NCBI GenBank assembly: GCA_011947345.1
Contig: JAAVTG010000642.1
Location: 123,899-187,898 of the forward strand
Direction of reading: 5' to 3'
Origin: Phytophthora quininea
Lineage: Eukaryota; Oomycota; Peronosporomycetes; Peronosporales; Peronosporaceae
Length of the DNA stretch: 64,000 nt
The translations under genes and the position numbers were made by a program. This document shows, piece after piece, positions 22,201 through 33,350 of this stretch. Numbering within the stretch: the first letter of the stretch is position 1; each line of letters starts with the position of its first letter. The notes under the pieces were generated by a model, which saw only the letters and a list, made by a program, of their open reading frames with translations, ran no database searches and was not told the origin of the DNA.

Positions 22201-23706
22201 GGAGCGACCGCTGCCGAGAGATGGCGAGCCAGTCAACACACTGACCTCGACTTGGGTGTTGAGGATCAAGCGTGACGTTGAAGGTTGTGTTGATCGACTG
22301 AAGGCGCGACTGGCAGTGCGCGGATGTAAGCAACACAAAGGTGTAGATTTTGTCGAAATATATTCGCCCGTGGTGCGCATAGAAACTGTGAGGTTGATAT
22401 TGATACTCGCTATCTTACTGTCGCTGGAATGCGAGCACGTGGACTTCGTGACTGCGTTTCTGAACGCAGTGCTCAAGCGTTTCAAAATTTACATGGAGCA
22501 GCTCGAGTACTTTGATGACGGAAGCGGCAGAGTATGCTACCGCAAAAGGGCTCTATGGGCTCAAGCAGACGTCACGCCTACACAAATATCTGCTGGAGAT
22601 TGGCTTCAGGCGGTGTGTGTTTGATGTTGGGTTGTATCAGCGCTGGCGTGGAGAAGGGTTGTTTACATTACTGTGTACGTCGATGATCTGGTCATTGCTG
22701 GGAACAAGGCCGATATCGATGAGTGGATTGAGGAGTTGGCAGCAAAATTTGCGCTCAAAAATCTTGGGCGAGTGCGACATCTGCTCTCGATGGTTGTTGT
22801 GGAGTTCGTGCCTGGTGAGCATCTTTGCATCTCGCAAACAGCTTACATTGATCGTGTGTTAGCATGTTTTGGAATGACGAATGCCAAACCAGTCGGATCG
22901 CCACAGGAACAAAACGAGCCAATTAATCCACTTGTGAAAGATGCAGCCAAAGTAAATGACCCTCGATTCCTTACCGTGAGCTGGTAGGTGCACTGAACCG
23001 CTTGGTGACGTGCAGCCGTCCGGACCTGGCTTGTGCGGCGAGGCAGCTGAGTAGGTACATGAGCGCCTATACAAAGGAAAATTATATACGAGCAAGAAGA
23101 GTGATGCGTTATCTCAAAAGTACAAGAACATACGAATTAGTGTACAAGTGTGAGAAGCCAGCAGCTCCACCGCGAGTAGAAGTATACTGCGATGCTGATC
23201 ACGCGAACGACCCGGACACGGATCGTTCAGCCACTGGACATGTCATTAGATTGAATTGAAATGCATTTGCTTCCAAAAGCAAAATGCAGCCAAAGGTGAC
23301 TACAGCGACGTGCAGTTCGGAGTTGATAGCGGCAAGCGACTGTGTTGGGGACTTGCTATGGTCTCACAAGTTGCTGAAAGAAATTCGTGGAGAAAAACCA
23401 CCGACATCGGTGCTTCACGTGGATAACCAAAGTACGCAGACTGTTATCAGTGAAGCTGGCAACTACCAGCGGATGAAAAGTTATGCAAAGAAGAGAAGCA
23501 GAATTGCTGAGCTCGTGGAGAAGAAAGCGATTGAAGTCGAGTACGTTCCAAGTGCCGACAACATCGCCGACATGTTCACTAAGGTTTTGGGGCCGAACAA
23601 GCCCCAGAAATTCCGACAGCTACTCAACGTGGAGGACGTCAGCAGTTCTCAACGAAAGCAACATCCCCAGCCGAGTGAGGTGGGAGTAGCAGGAAGTTGC
23701 AGTTGA
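19214..23706 (+). pseudogene. copia gag-pol of E2, multiply broken
   Basis: gag starts near ATG 19214 and is interrupted by early stops. The part encoding FDETFEVYQIRLMLYLEQRD, RYFDARDRLAMETI and DVEMSSLLLMGV is copia-type. Then come the CCHC knuckle (near 20065), protease DSGATTHVC (near 20395), the integrase HHCC finger (WHERFTHLNE...CLSC) and DDE core (20800-21480), RT (22100-22880, with YVDDLVI) and RNase H (23170-23600, with YCDADHAND). Breaks include a frame change before the knuckle, one after the protease, one in the integrase C-terminus, one in RT before GLYGLKQ and a stop before the last RNase H segment. Most are shared with E1 and E3. Confidence 0.88.
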
Positions 23707-23967
23707 AAGTCACTCCAGCTTGGAGACTGGGACGAGCTCTACAGAGCGAAGGTGCAACAGCGACGAGGGGGTTGTCAGCCGTGAGCTTTTCCTCCTCGCA
23801 CTATAGTGAACGACTATGAGTGCGTTGCATACAGTTAAGTACGATCAATTCACTCTTGAGTTTGCTTCGCTTCTAACAAGTCTCCTGCCCTACGAAAGAC
23901 CGCGTCGACACCAAGCAAGCGAGGACTACTTACCAGACCCCGCTCACTCTAGCAGCGTGTTCTGCTA
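23687..23967 (+). repeat. 3' LTR of E2
   Basis: 281 bp, TAGCAG to CTGCTA, preceded by the polypurine tract at 23673-23686 and followed by CCCAA. Confidence 0.92.
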
Positions 23968-24238
23968 CCCAAGCCTCATCACACCGCCGCAAATGTTAAC
24001 TCGAACCTCTTGGAACTCCCGTGCTGCTCAGCAACAACACCGCCAAGATAGGCTTGCTTTGCTAGAAGAACGCGAGATCGACCGCCGTTCCGAGCTGGAC
24101 AGGTTCTCGCGTGAGATGGCTCCACCGGAAGACAACGATTCGGACTCGCCGTGCCCCATATCTGACACCTGGTATGCTGAGGGCGGCGCCGACGCCGCCA
24201 GAAGGCTGGCAAACTTACTCCTCGGGAGGTCAACATGA
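23816..24238 (+). pseudogene. LTR-host chimeric ORF, unit 3
   Basis: Same 140-codon chimera as at 14196 and 16610: the start lies in the 3' LTR of E2 and the frame continues into the 3' end of the unknown host gene. Confidence 0.55.
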
Positions 24239-24299
24239 TCTGTACCACGGTTCGGGCTCACGTGAGCCGCTACTGGAACGTAGGAAGAGGTCGTCGCTC

Positions 24300-25106
24300 T
24301 CAATTCACCGGGACGGGCGCCGCGGGGCGAACATGGCCTGCTGCACCGCCTTCTGCATGCCCGACAGGTCTCCCGCCACTCTCAGCGACGTGAGTCTCAC
24401 TCCCGCGGAAATGCTCTCCCTCCTCTGGCCTTGCGCATGGCGAAGGTCAGCGTGACGGTCACCATGCCCGGGTCGTCCGGCGTCTGCTGCACCACGAACG
24501 AGCTGGGCTCGAACACTGTGAGGCTGTAGGCATCCGGTTTGCCTCGGATGCCGTAGCGCGCCGCCGCGCCGTCGTAGCTCTCGAACTTGCAGATGCCCAC
24601 GTTGCCATGCACCGGGTGGTTGGGCAACAGCACGCAGTACTCGCGGATGCAGAACTCCTTGGAGCGCCCGAGCGTCTTGGGGGACGAGTAGACGAGCCAC
24701 TTGAGCGTCATGCTCTCGGCCGTGGGGCCCTCGGCCCGGTGGGCGTGCAGCACTTCGGCGTCCAGGTAGTTGCGCGGGTGCAGCAGCTTCTGGAAGCTGC
24801 GTGCGCTCGCGTTGTCGGGCGAGCGCAGACACTCGAGCACGTCGGGTACCGAGCCGGCCACTTTGGTGACGGAGCGCACGCAGTAGGAGAGTCGCTCGCT
24901 GTTCTTGCTGTGCAGGTAGACCAGCGCGTTGTCCTTGCGGCTCTCGAGTGTCCAGACGCTCAGGTCGGCGGCGCTGCGTACGAGCTCGTCCACTTCGTTG
25001 CGCTCGTGCACGTACAGCGCGTCCAGGTCCACGTCCGCGGGCCACTGCGAGGCCACGGTGCCGGCGCGCGGCGGGTACTCGGGCGAGCCGGGGCGTCGCC
25101 ACTCAT
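24300..25106 (-). pseudogene. truncated START-domain copy (unit 3), frameshifted
   Basis: This is the third copy of the truncated START fragment. It lacks one base in each of three runs compared with units 1 and 2 (G-run near 24326, C-run near 24420, G-run near 25092), so the ORF is split between frames. A fourth one-base loss lies outside the ORF in a T-run near 25267. Everything else is essentially identical, which suggests sequence error in this unit. Confidence 0.75.
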
Positions 25107-25919
25107 TGCTGCTGCTTGGCGAGGGCCTCGAGTTGTTCAGAGCGGCAGTGGCTTTCTTCCTCCTGGGGGCAATTACACGGCGCGAGACAGGCGGCACAAA
25201 AGTCCCACGAGGCACGCCGCTAACCCTAGCTTCATGTGGCTGCGATTGGCGGAGCAGCGAGGCAGTTTTGCCGCACCAAAAGGTACTCAACATTTGGCAC
25301 GACCGTCGTTGTTGGCGGGTCGAGCCGAGGTAACGAGGCTCGCTAGGAAGACGTCCGCCAGGAAGACGTCGGGCTTTGTTTCCTTGCGTTGGCAGTTCCG
25401 CCGACTTTCAAGGCGCTCGGAGAACCGCGAGCCAGCGGCGCTCGCTCCGAGCTTTTCGCCCGGCATCCGTATCTCTGACGGTGGGGCCAGAAACAGCCGC
25501 GAACGCTCGACTTGGCATGCGGACGGTGCCAGGCAGCAGGCACCTCAGCGTTGGTCGCAGATGTCGACCTGGTTCACCCCGCCAGCAGAACTCGAGGCGT
25601 GGCGGACTGTTGATCGAGAGCCAAGTTGCAAGGCACGGGCGGACGACACCAACGAAAGCGCCAGTCGAGGGAAGCTTGTGAAAATCTGGTAAAGATATTT
25701 CAAGCGTCCGATTGCGACTGGGCGACTGGAATTGCTCGATTGTGGCGACACACTAAAAGGTGCTCAATCATCGATTTGCAAACCAGTTCTGGGCGCTGTT
25801 TGAGCACATTTCAGTGTTTCCCGTGCTGATTAGACCTATTTTTCACAAACATCTCGCGGTGAGTATTCCCGTCCAATATCCACAAACAGAAATTGTACGA
25901 CTGACAGTAGAATCGCACA

Positions 25920-26096
25920 ATGGTTAGTCTTGGAATGTTATCGACCTATCTACGATGTTCGAGATCTTCTTTACATTCCAGAAGCCACGAAAAGGTCATC
26001 GCACTCTGCCAGTTTCCATTGATGAAGCTCATTATTATGCTCACTTCGCAACTCGCCCTGCAGCTGCCAAGTTCAAGCCTCTCGCCCCTTTCCCAA
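25920..26096 (+). pseudogene. 5' part of the unknown host gene, unit 3, interrupted by E3
   Basis: Same as 16304-16480 and 18718-18894. It is cut at CCCAA (26092-26096) by the 5' LTR of E3; the 3' half resumes at 31170. Confidence 0.5.
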
Positions 26097-26377
26097 TAGC
26101 AGGAAGTTGCAGTTGAAAGTCACTCCAGCTTGGAGACTGGGACGAGCTCTACAGAGCGAAGGTGCAACAGCGACGAGGGGGTTGTCAGCCGTGAGCTTTT
26201 CCTCCTCGCACTATAGTGAACGACTATGAGTGCGTTGCATACAGTTAAGTACGATCAATTCACTCTTGAGTTTGCTTCGCTTCTAACAAGTCTCCTGCCC
26301 TACGAAAGACCGCGTCGACACCAAGCAAGCGAGGACTACTTACCAGACCCCGCTCACTCTAGCAGCGTGTTCTACTA
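26097..26377 (+). repeat. 5' LTR of E3
   Basis: 281 bp, TAGCAG to CTACTA. It has the same terminal variant as the 5' LTR of E2, so the variant predates duplication of the unit. Confidence 0.92.
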
Positions 26378-26415
26378 GGCTATGAGCCCAATCTTGGCGA
26401 GCTCTGGCAAGCAGA

Positions 26416-29400
26416 ATGAGTAATTCGTCAGTTGGAGCGTCGAGTGCCGCGTCTTCCGCCGCTGGAGTGGATTGAGGACGAGTGCGTGCTGCACGACGAG
26501 TTCAAGCAGCAGTACGACGACGACAGCGGCTGAGGGAACAGTACAGACAACATTCACAACGGCCAGAGCGAGAATAAAATCTCGGTACCAGCAAATCGCC
26601 CATATTTGATGAAACGTTTGAAGTCTATCAGATACGGCTGATGCTGTATCTTGAGCAGAGAGATGCCTGAGGAGTTGTGACAGGAGATGAAACAAAACCA
26701 GAAGCAGAAGGAGACGTGCAGAGATACTTTGATGCGCGAGACCGCTTAGCAATGGAAACGATCACCAGAGGGCTGTCAGATGATGGTGTTCAGAAAGTGC
26801 ATATGTACCGGAACTCGAGGGACATTTGGAATGCTGTTGTCGCAGAGAAGACTCAGCGTGATTTTTCTTATGGAGTTCACTTAAAGAGAGAGATGTACAC
26901 GCACACGTACACCCCTGGGAAAAGATGGCCACGTACATTCAAGAAATGATTGCGATGAGACAGAAGTTACAATATATGGGGTCGCAGTTCAGTATTGATG
27001 ACGTGGAGATGTCGAGCTTGTTGTTGATGGGAGTGTGCACGGTTTACAGGGAGATCGTGACGCAGTTTGACTTTTGTTTCGGCAAGGCCACCCACCAACT
27101 CTATAGCAGGTCAAGAACGCTTTGTTGTCGCGAGATGAGATGAAGAAGATGGCAGCAGGAATGTCTAGAGAAACTGGAGATGCCAACTCCGCGGCGATGA
27201 TGCAGGCCATCCACGGGAATGGACAAGATAGCAAGTCTGGCGGCGGCAAAAGCCTGTGGTGAGGTGTTACAACTGCAAGAGGAAAGGTCATAAACGCAAG
27301 GAGTGTTGGTTCCTGAAGGAAAATGCGAAGAAAGCCAAAGGAAACCAGTCCGACACGCAGACCAAAGACGACAAGAAGACGCAAAAGGCGCAGAAGGCCA
27401 AGAAAGGAGGGAAAAAGTATAAAAATGATGACTCCGAAGAGAAGGCTTCTGGAACGCTAAATTATATGAGGTTTTCGACTGAAGTAAAGAAGAGAAAGAA
27501 CTCAAGCTCAAGCAGCGAGAGCAGCAATGATGGTTTTGTTGGTATGGTAATGAAGCACGACAGAAGCATCTCTCAAGTTGATTGGATGCTAGACAGCGGG
27601 GCAACCACTCACGTTTGTACTACCAAAGAGCTGTTCACCAGTTTCCACAAGTCAGAGACGGTGTTTACAGTTTGGAATAGCAGCCAGACGACGGTGAGCT
27701 AGCTGGGTCGGTGCTGGTGCATGCGGTAGATGTGAGAAGTGGCAATGAAATATCATTTGTCATTGATGGAGTTGAGTATTTTTATGGTCCAACACATACT
27801 ATCTCTCTCGGTGTGATGCAAAAGAACGGATGGGGTCTGTCGGCTACTGCACCAAAGGAAGTGCCTCAAAAGACGTGGCTGGAACGTGGCGAACACAAGT
27901 TGAAATTCGTTCAACATGGAGCGCATTACTGGCTGAACACCGAAAATTTTGGTGGTAAGCAACCAGCAGTAATAGCAGCGTCAGTGAGTGCAGATGCAAA
28001 TCCTCTCATGAGATGGCATGAACGGTTTACGCACCTCAACGAGGCGGCATTAAAAATCGTGATGAAGAACGCATCAGTGAACGGGATGGACATTTTACGA
28101 GACCACTTGAAAACGAAATTGAAGTGCCTGAGTTGCATGAGCGGCAAGCAGCGAAGAAAATCGTACAGAAACCCTGGAGACAAGAGAACAAAGAACAACT
28201 ACGAACGGCTCATGTCGGACGTATGTGATATTGGCAAATATGTCTCTGAAGTTGGCTCAATGCGGTACTTTCTATTGATTCTGGATGAAGGATCACATTA
28301 CAAGTGGTGCTACCCGCTGAGGAGAAAGAACGAAGCAGCAGGTAACGTCAAGAAGTTGCTGGCTGAACTCCTAGCGCAAGGACATCGTGTCCATCGATTC
28401 ACGAGCGACGGAGGTGGAGAATACGTGAACGATGAGCTGAAGAAATTCCTACTCGAGAAAGGGATCCAGTTCATTCTGACACACACATATACCCCGGAGG
28501 AGAACTGTCTGGTTGAAAAACTGAACGATGTTCTGGTCAACAAGATGAGAGCAGTGATACACGCTGCAAACCTATCGATGAAGCTATGGCCTAAAGTAAT
28601 ACAATACGCAGCAAAGGTGGATAACGTAAGTCCCACTAAGGCATTGCACGGCAAGACGCCAATGGAGCAATTGAGTGGGGGAAACCCGAACGTGGAGCAG
28701 TTGAAGGTTTGCGGATGCGTGGGGGTATGTACACGTACCAAAAGAGAAGAGGCAGAATAAATTGTCAGCAAAGGCTGAGCCTGCTTTGTTTCTCGGGTAT
28801 CCACGGACAAGACACGGCTATCGGCTGTTGTATTTAGGAACTGGTAAAATGAAGTAAGAGATGTACAATTTCGCGAGGACGTCACGGTTGATGGAGCATA
28901 CGTGAATGCGCTTCTATTGGGGCGACAGCACTACTATGCTCAGATTCCATTTGTCCCATTGCCGGTGACATATAGCAGACCAACACACGCGTGCTACCGT
29001 GGAAGACACGATCGCTGATCAGGTTGTTGCACCTAGACGGAATCAAACAATGCACAAAGGTGATAGCACAGCTGCAGCATCGGTGCGAAACACTGCTGAT
29101 GTTTCTACTTCGGTGGGAGCTGATGGTGAGGTGGACTTGGAGATGGCAGACAGTGAAAAGAAAAGCCGCCGCCACCTGCACTTGCTGAAACAACATCTCC
29201 AAGAGCTCCTAGACGCTTGTCAAGAATAAAGAAGACCAACGTTCGACTGAAAGGCTTCGTATTGGCTCAATCAATTGACCAATTCATGGGCAATCCGTCC
29301 ACTGTTAGGGAGGCATTGCAGTCGCCACTCAAGGATAAATGGATGGAGGCAATGAAGAAAGAATTCGACGCACACATGCTCAATGGCACATGGAAGCTCG

Positions 29401-30908
29401 TGGAGCGACCGCTGCCGAGAGATGGCGAGCCAGTCAACACACTGACCTCGACTTGGGTGTTGAGGATCAAGCGTGACGTTGAAGGTTGTGTTGATCGACT
29501 GAAGGCGCGACTGGCAGTGCGCGGATGTAAGCAACACAAAGGTGTAGATTTTGTCGAAATATATTCGCCCGTGGTGCGCATAGAAACTGTGAGGTTGATA
29601 TTGATACTCGCTATCTTACTGTCGCTGGAATGCGAGCACGTGGACTTCGTGACTGCGTTTCTGAACGCAGTGCTCAAGCGTTTCAAAATTTACATGGAGC
29701 AGCTCGAGTACTTTGATGACGGAAGCGGCAGAGTATGCTACCGCAAAAGGGCTCTATGGGCTCAAGCAGACGTCACGCCTACACAAATATCTGCTGGAGA
29801 TTGGCTTCAGGCGGTGTGTGTTTGATGTTGGGTTGTATCAGCGCTGGCGTGGAGAAGGGTTGTTTACATTACTGTGTACGTCGATGATCTGGTCATTGCT
29901 GGGAACAAGGCCGATATCGATGAGTGGATTGAGGAGTTGGCAGCAAAATTTGCGCTCAAAAATCTTGGGCGAGTGCGACATCTGCTCTCGATGGTTGTTG
30001 TGGAGTTCGTGCCTGGTGAGCATCTTTGCATCTCGCAAACAGCTTACATTGATCGTGTGTTAGCATGTTTTGGAATGACGAATGCCAAACCAGTCGGATC
30101 GCCACAGGAACAAAACGAGCCAATTAATCCACTTGTGAAAGATGCAGCCAAAGTAAATGACCCCTCGATTCCTTACCGTGAGCTGGTAGGTGCACTGAAC
30201 CGCTTGGTGACGTGCAGCCGTCCGGACCTGGCTTGTGCGGTGAGGCAGCTGAGTAGGTACATGAGCGCCTATACAAAGGAAAATTATATACGAGCAAGAA
30301 GAGTGATGCGTTATCTCAAAAGTACAAGAACATACGAATTAGTGTACAAGTGTGAGAAGCCAGCAGCTCCACCGCGAGTAGAAGTATACTGCGATGCTGA
30401 TCACGCGAACGACCCGGACACGGATCGTTCAGCCACTGGACATGTCATTAGATTGAATTGAAATGCATTTGCTTCCAAAAGCAAAATGCAGCCAAAGGTG
30501 ACTACAGCGACGTGCAGTTCGGAGTTGATAGCGGCAAGCGACTGTGTTGGGGACTTGCTATGGTCTCACAAGTTGCTGAAAGAAATTCGTGGAGAAAAAC
30601 CACCGACATCGGTGCTTCACGTGGATAACCAAAGTACGCAGACTGTTATCAGTGAAGCTGGCAACTACCAGCGGATGAAAAGTTATGCAAAGAAGAGAAG
30701 CAGAATTGCTGAGCTCGTGGAGAAGAAAGCGATTGAAGTCGAGTACGTTCCAAGTGCCGACAACATCGCCGACATGTTCACTAAGGTTTTGGGGCCGAAC
30801 AAGCCCCAGAAATTCCGACAGCTACTCAACGTGGAGGACGTCAGCAGTTCTCAACGAAAGCAACATCCCCAGCCGAGTGAGGTGGGAGTAGCAGGAAGTT
30901 GCAGTTGA
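26416..30908 (+). pseudogene. copia gag-pol of E3, multiply broken
   Basis: Domain order is as in E2. The integrase ORF is open from 27711 to 28760. The segment from YVDDLVI through YCDADHAND is open from 29874 to 30461, longer than in E2, because the C-run near 30162 has the extra base. The TGA that ends that frame is present in every copy, and the RNase H end continues past it at 30486-30908 (VDNQST, ADNIADMFTKVLG). It cannot encode an intact polyprotein. Confidence 0.88.
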
Positions 30909-31169
30909 AAGTCACTCCAGCTTGGAGACTGGGACGAGCTCTACAGAGCGAAGGTGCAACAGCGACGAGGGGGTTGTCAGCCGTGAGCTTTTCCTCCTCG
31001 CACTATAGTGAACGACTATGAGTGCGTTGCATACAGTTAAGTACGATCAATTCACTCTTGAGTTTGCTTCGCTTCTAACAAGTCTCCTGCCCTACGAAAG
31101 ACCGCGTCGACACCAAGCAAGCGAGGACTACTTGCCAGACCCCGCTCACTCTAGCAGCGTGTTCTGCTA
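30889..31169 (+). repeat. 3' LTR of E3
   Basis: 281 bp, TAGCAG to CTGCTA, preceded by the polypurine tract at 30875-30888 and followed by CCCAA at 31170-31174. Confidence 0.92.
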
Positions 31170-31440
31170 CCCAAGCCTCATCACACCGCCGCAAATGTTA
31201 ACTCGAACCTCTTGCAACTCCCGTGCTGCTCAGCAACAACACTGCCAAGATAGGCTTGCTTTGCTTGAAGAACGCGAGATCGACCGCCGTTCCGAGCCGG
31301 ACAGGTTCTCGCGTGAGATGGCTCCACCGGAAGACAACGATTCGGACTCGCCGTGCCCCATATCTGACACCTGGTATGCTGAGGGCGGCGCCGACGCCGC
31401 CAGAAGGCTGGCAAACTTACTCCTCGGGAGGTCAACATGA
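31018..31440 (+). pseudogene. LTR-host chimeric ORF at the right edge of the array
   Basis: This is the fourth copy of the 3' end of the unknown host gene. It has several substitutions absent from the other three (Cys for Trp after LTRTS, QHCQ for QHRQ, SEPDRF for SELDRF). Homology to the unit continues to about 31518 and then changes to unique sequence instead of the START fragment, so this is probably the original right flank of the duplicated segment. Confidence 0.55.
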
Positions 31441-31519
31441 TCTGTACCACGGTTCGGGCTCATGTGAGCCGCTACTGGAACGTAGGAAGAGGTCGTCGCT
31501 CTCAATTCACCGGGAAGGG

Positions 31520-32190
31520 CGTTCTTTTCATGATATTTTCAGTGTTGAAACACGGCGGAACTTGCAATATAAATGTTTATGTTTTCGCATCAAAACGCCT
31601 CGTTTATTAAGGCAATTACCTCATTTATTCGCGTCCTGGCCCACGTGTCTACGATGACTGGGTTCGCTATAAGGCGGACGAGACCAAGATGCGGAAGTTG
31701 GTGACTTCAGGTCACGCATTTTGCTATTTCCTTGTGCGCTCTACCCGACGGACGTCACGTTTCAGCCAGCCAACCGCCCCGCCGGAAACATGGCTGAAGC
31801 GATGCCCTACTAGTGCGAAACATACGCTCTATGTCGTGAAGGTGGAGGTGTCGGTGAATCCTCGAGGTTTCGCCGTCAACTGCAGCCAGCACGAGCGAGA
31901 CAACGCCCGGCATCACCATCTTCCGTAATAATGCTGAATTTCATGCCAGCATGCGTGTCAAGACCAGGCTTTCCGAATACATGATTGTATTGAGAATATA
32001 CGGAAATATTATTATGAAATAATCTATGTTACGGTGTGCCAGAAAAAGTGGAATAAGTCACGATCGTGTTTTTACGAAGTTATTTCATTTTACGCAACCA
32101 CCCATTGTAATTACGCGAACAGCTCGACATCACTTGAAGGACTGGTTGTCGCGGCTTCTGCAGAGCGTAGCTGCTGGAACTGTGTTCCTA
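31520..32190. other. unique stretch right of the array, no recognised gene
   Basis: A 79-codon frame at 31689-31928 (from MRKLVTSGHAFCYFLVRSTR) continues an open stretch from about 31650 (VYDDWVRYKADETK) and looks mildly protein-like. It is isolated and matches no family I know. The rest is AT-richer with no clear structure. It could be a decayed element or exon. Confidence 0.35.
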
Positions 32191-33050
32191 GGCCACTAAA
32201 CCTCACTTTCGAATCGGAACAGCAACCAACAACCCCTTCAGCACACGGCAAGTCTGCAACTACTCCTACAAGGTCATCATTGACGATCAAGATGAGCCAA
32301 CAGCGTTCTTTCGCTGCCAGTGTTCAGTAGTGAGAAAGCAAGTCCCTCAAACTGGCTACAGCAATCTCTTCGACCACGTCCTCAAGCGCCACCCCGACCT
32401 CGTGGCCACCATGATGGCCAGCGGCACCAACACCGCCACGCTGGTTGGTTTCATCGACCAGAAGTCACAGACAGTGTTCTGCTGGCTGGATTGGACTACG
32501 GCGTGCAACCTGCCGTTCTCGCGGTGCGAGGACACCACCGTGTCAAAGTACACCAACCTGGAGCCCATTTCGTCGGAGACGCTGCCCAAGTACGCCGATT
32601 TGGTCGTGCGTCAAGTCGAAATCAACATTGGTTTGGCTCTACCCGCCAAATTCGGCATCATGTTTGACGGGTGGTCATTCCAATCGGAGCACTATCTTGC
32701 TGCGTTTGCTATTTTCGAGCACGACGGTCGATCTGATAAGGTGCTCCTGGCCTTTGCACCTCTACTCGGCGACGATGTTACCGACCACAGCTTGGCAAGC
32801 CACGTTAAGTTCCTGGAAGGATTCCTTCCTTTTACGACCGCAAGATAAAGGACGTCATCTACCTCGTTGGTGACAATTGCCACGTCAACACCAAGTTGGC
32901 TAGCCTCCTGTCCATTCCGCTTGTTGGTTGTGCGTCGCACCGCCTCAACCTTGCTGTCCAGAAGTTCATGGCTGACTCCGACTCCTTGCTGGACAAGATT
33001 CAAGAGCTCAACCATTCTGCAAGCCTTCGGTAAGTTTGCTGTGATGTTAT

Positions 33051-33063
33051 TAGAGTTGGGTAA
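33051..33063 (+). repeat. left terminal inverted repeat of the hAT element
   Basis: TAGAGTTGGGTAA, the exact reverse complement of 40612-40624, preceded by target duplication GATGTTAT. A dense subterminal array of GATCCGATC-type words follows to about 33185. Confidence 0.9.
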
Positions 33064-33350
33064 CAAATAATCCAATCGATTTATCTATCGGATCTGATCC
33101 GATCACAATCGTTTCTAGTCGGATTGTGTTTGAATCGGGTCAAAAATCGATCCGATCCGATCCAATCCGATCGGATCGGATTGGAGGGCGATAGAAAGCT
33201 ATTGGGTAAAACATAGCAAAATTTCTACCAGTTAAAATGTCTCCGGGGCCGCTAGAGGACTCGATCTCGATGATATTCTGTCTTGAGCGATACCCCTATC
33301 GTACAACGCGGGGAGCATCTGCTGCTACCTGTTGGCCGACTAGAAGACGA

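Larger units (their letters stand above)
18895..23967 (+). mobile_element. Ty1/copia retrotransposon E2, full length 5,073 bp
   Basis: The element has 281-bp LTRs at 18895-19175 and 23687-23967. They differ by a single base in the last six positions (CTACTA versus CTGCTA). It is bounded by the 5-bp duplication CCCAA (18890-18894 and 23968-23972). A primer-binding site directly follows the 5' LTR and a polypurine tract precedes the 3' LTR. Internal gag-pol is degenerate. It is inserted within the coding region of a host gene, in the same orientation as that gene. Confidence 0.93.
26097..31169 (+). mobile_element. Ty1/copia retrotransposon E3, full length 5,073 bp
   Basis: LTRs lie at 26097-26377 and 30889-31169, with the target duplication CCCAA at 26092-26096 and 31170-31174 and a primer-binding site at 26378-26392. 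It is almost identical to E2 and shares its old lesions. Differences from E2 are chiefly run lengths: one T fewer near 26865, one A fewer near 26920, one G more near 28680 and one C more near 30162. Its 3' LTR has CTTGCCAGACC where the others read CTTACCAGACC. Confidence 0.93.
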
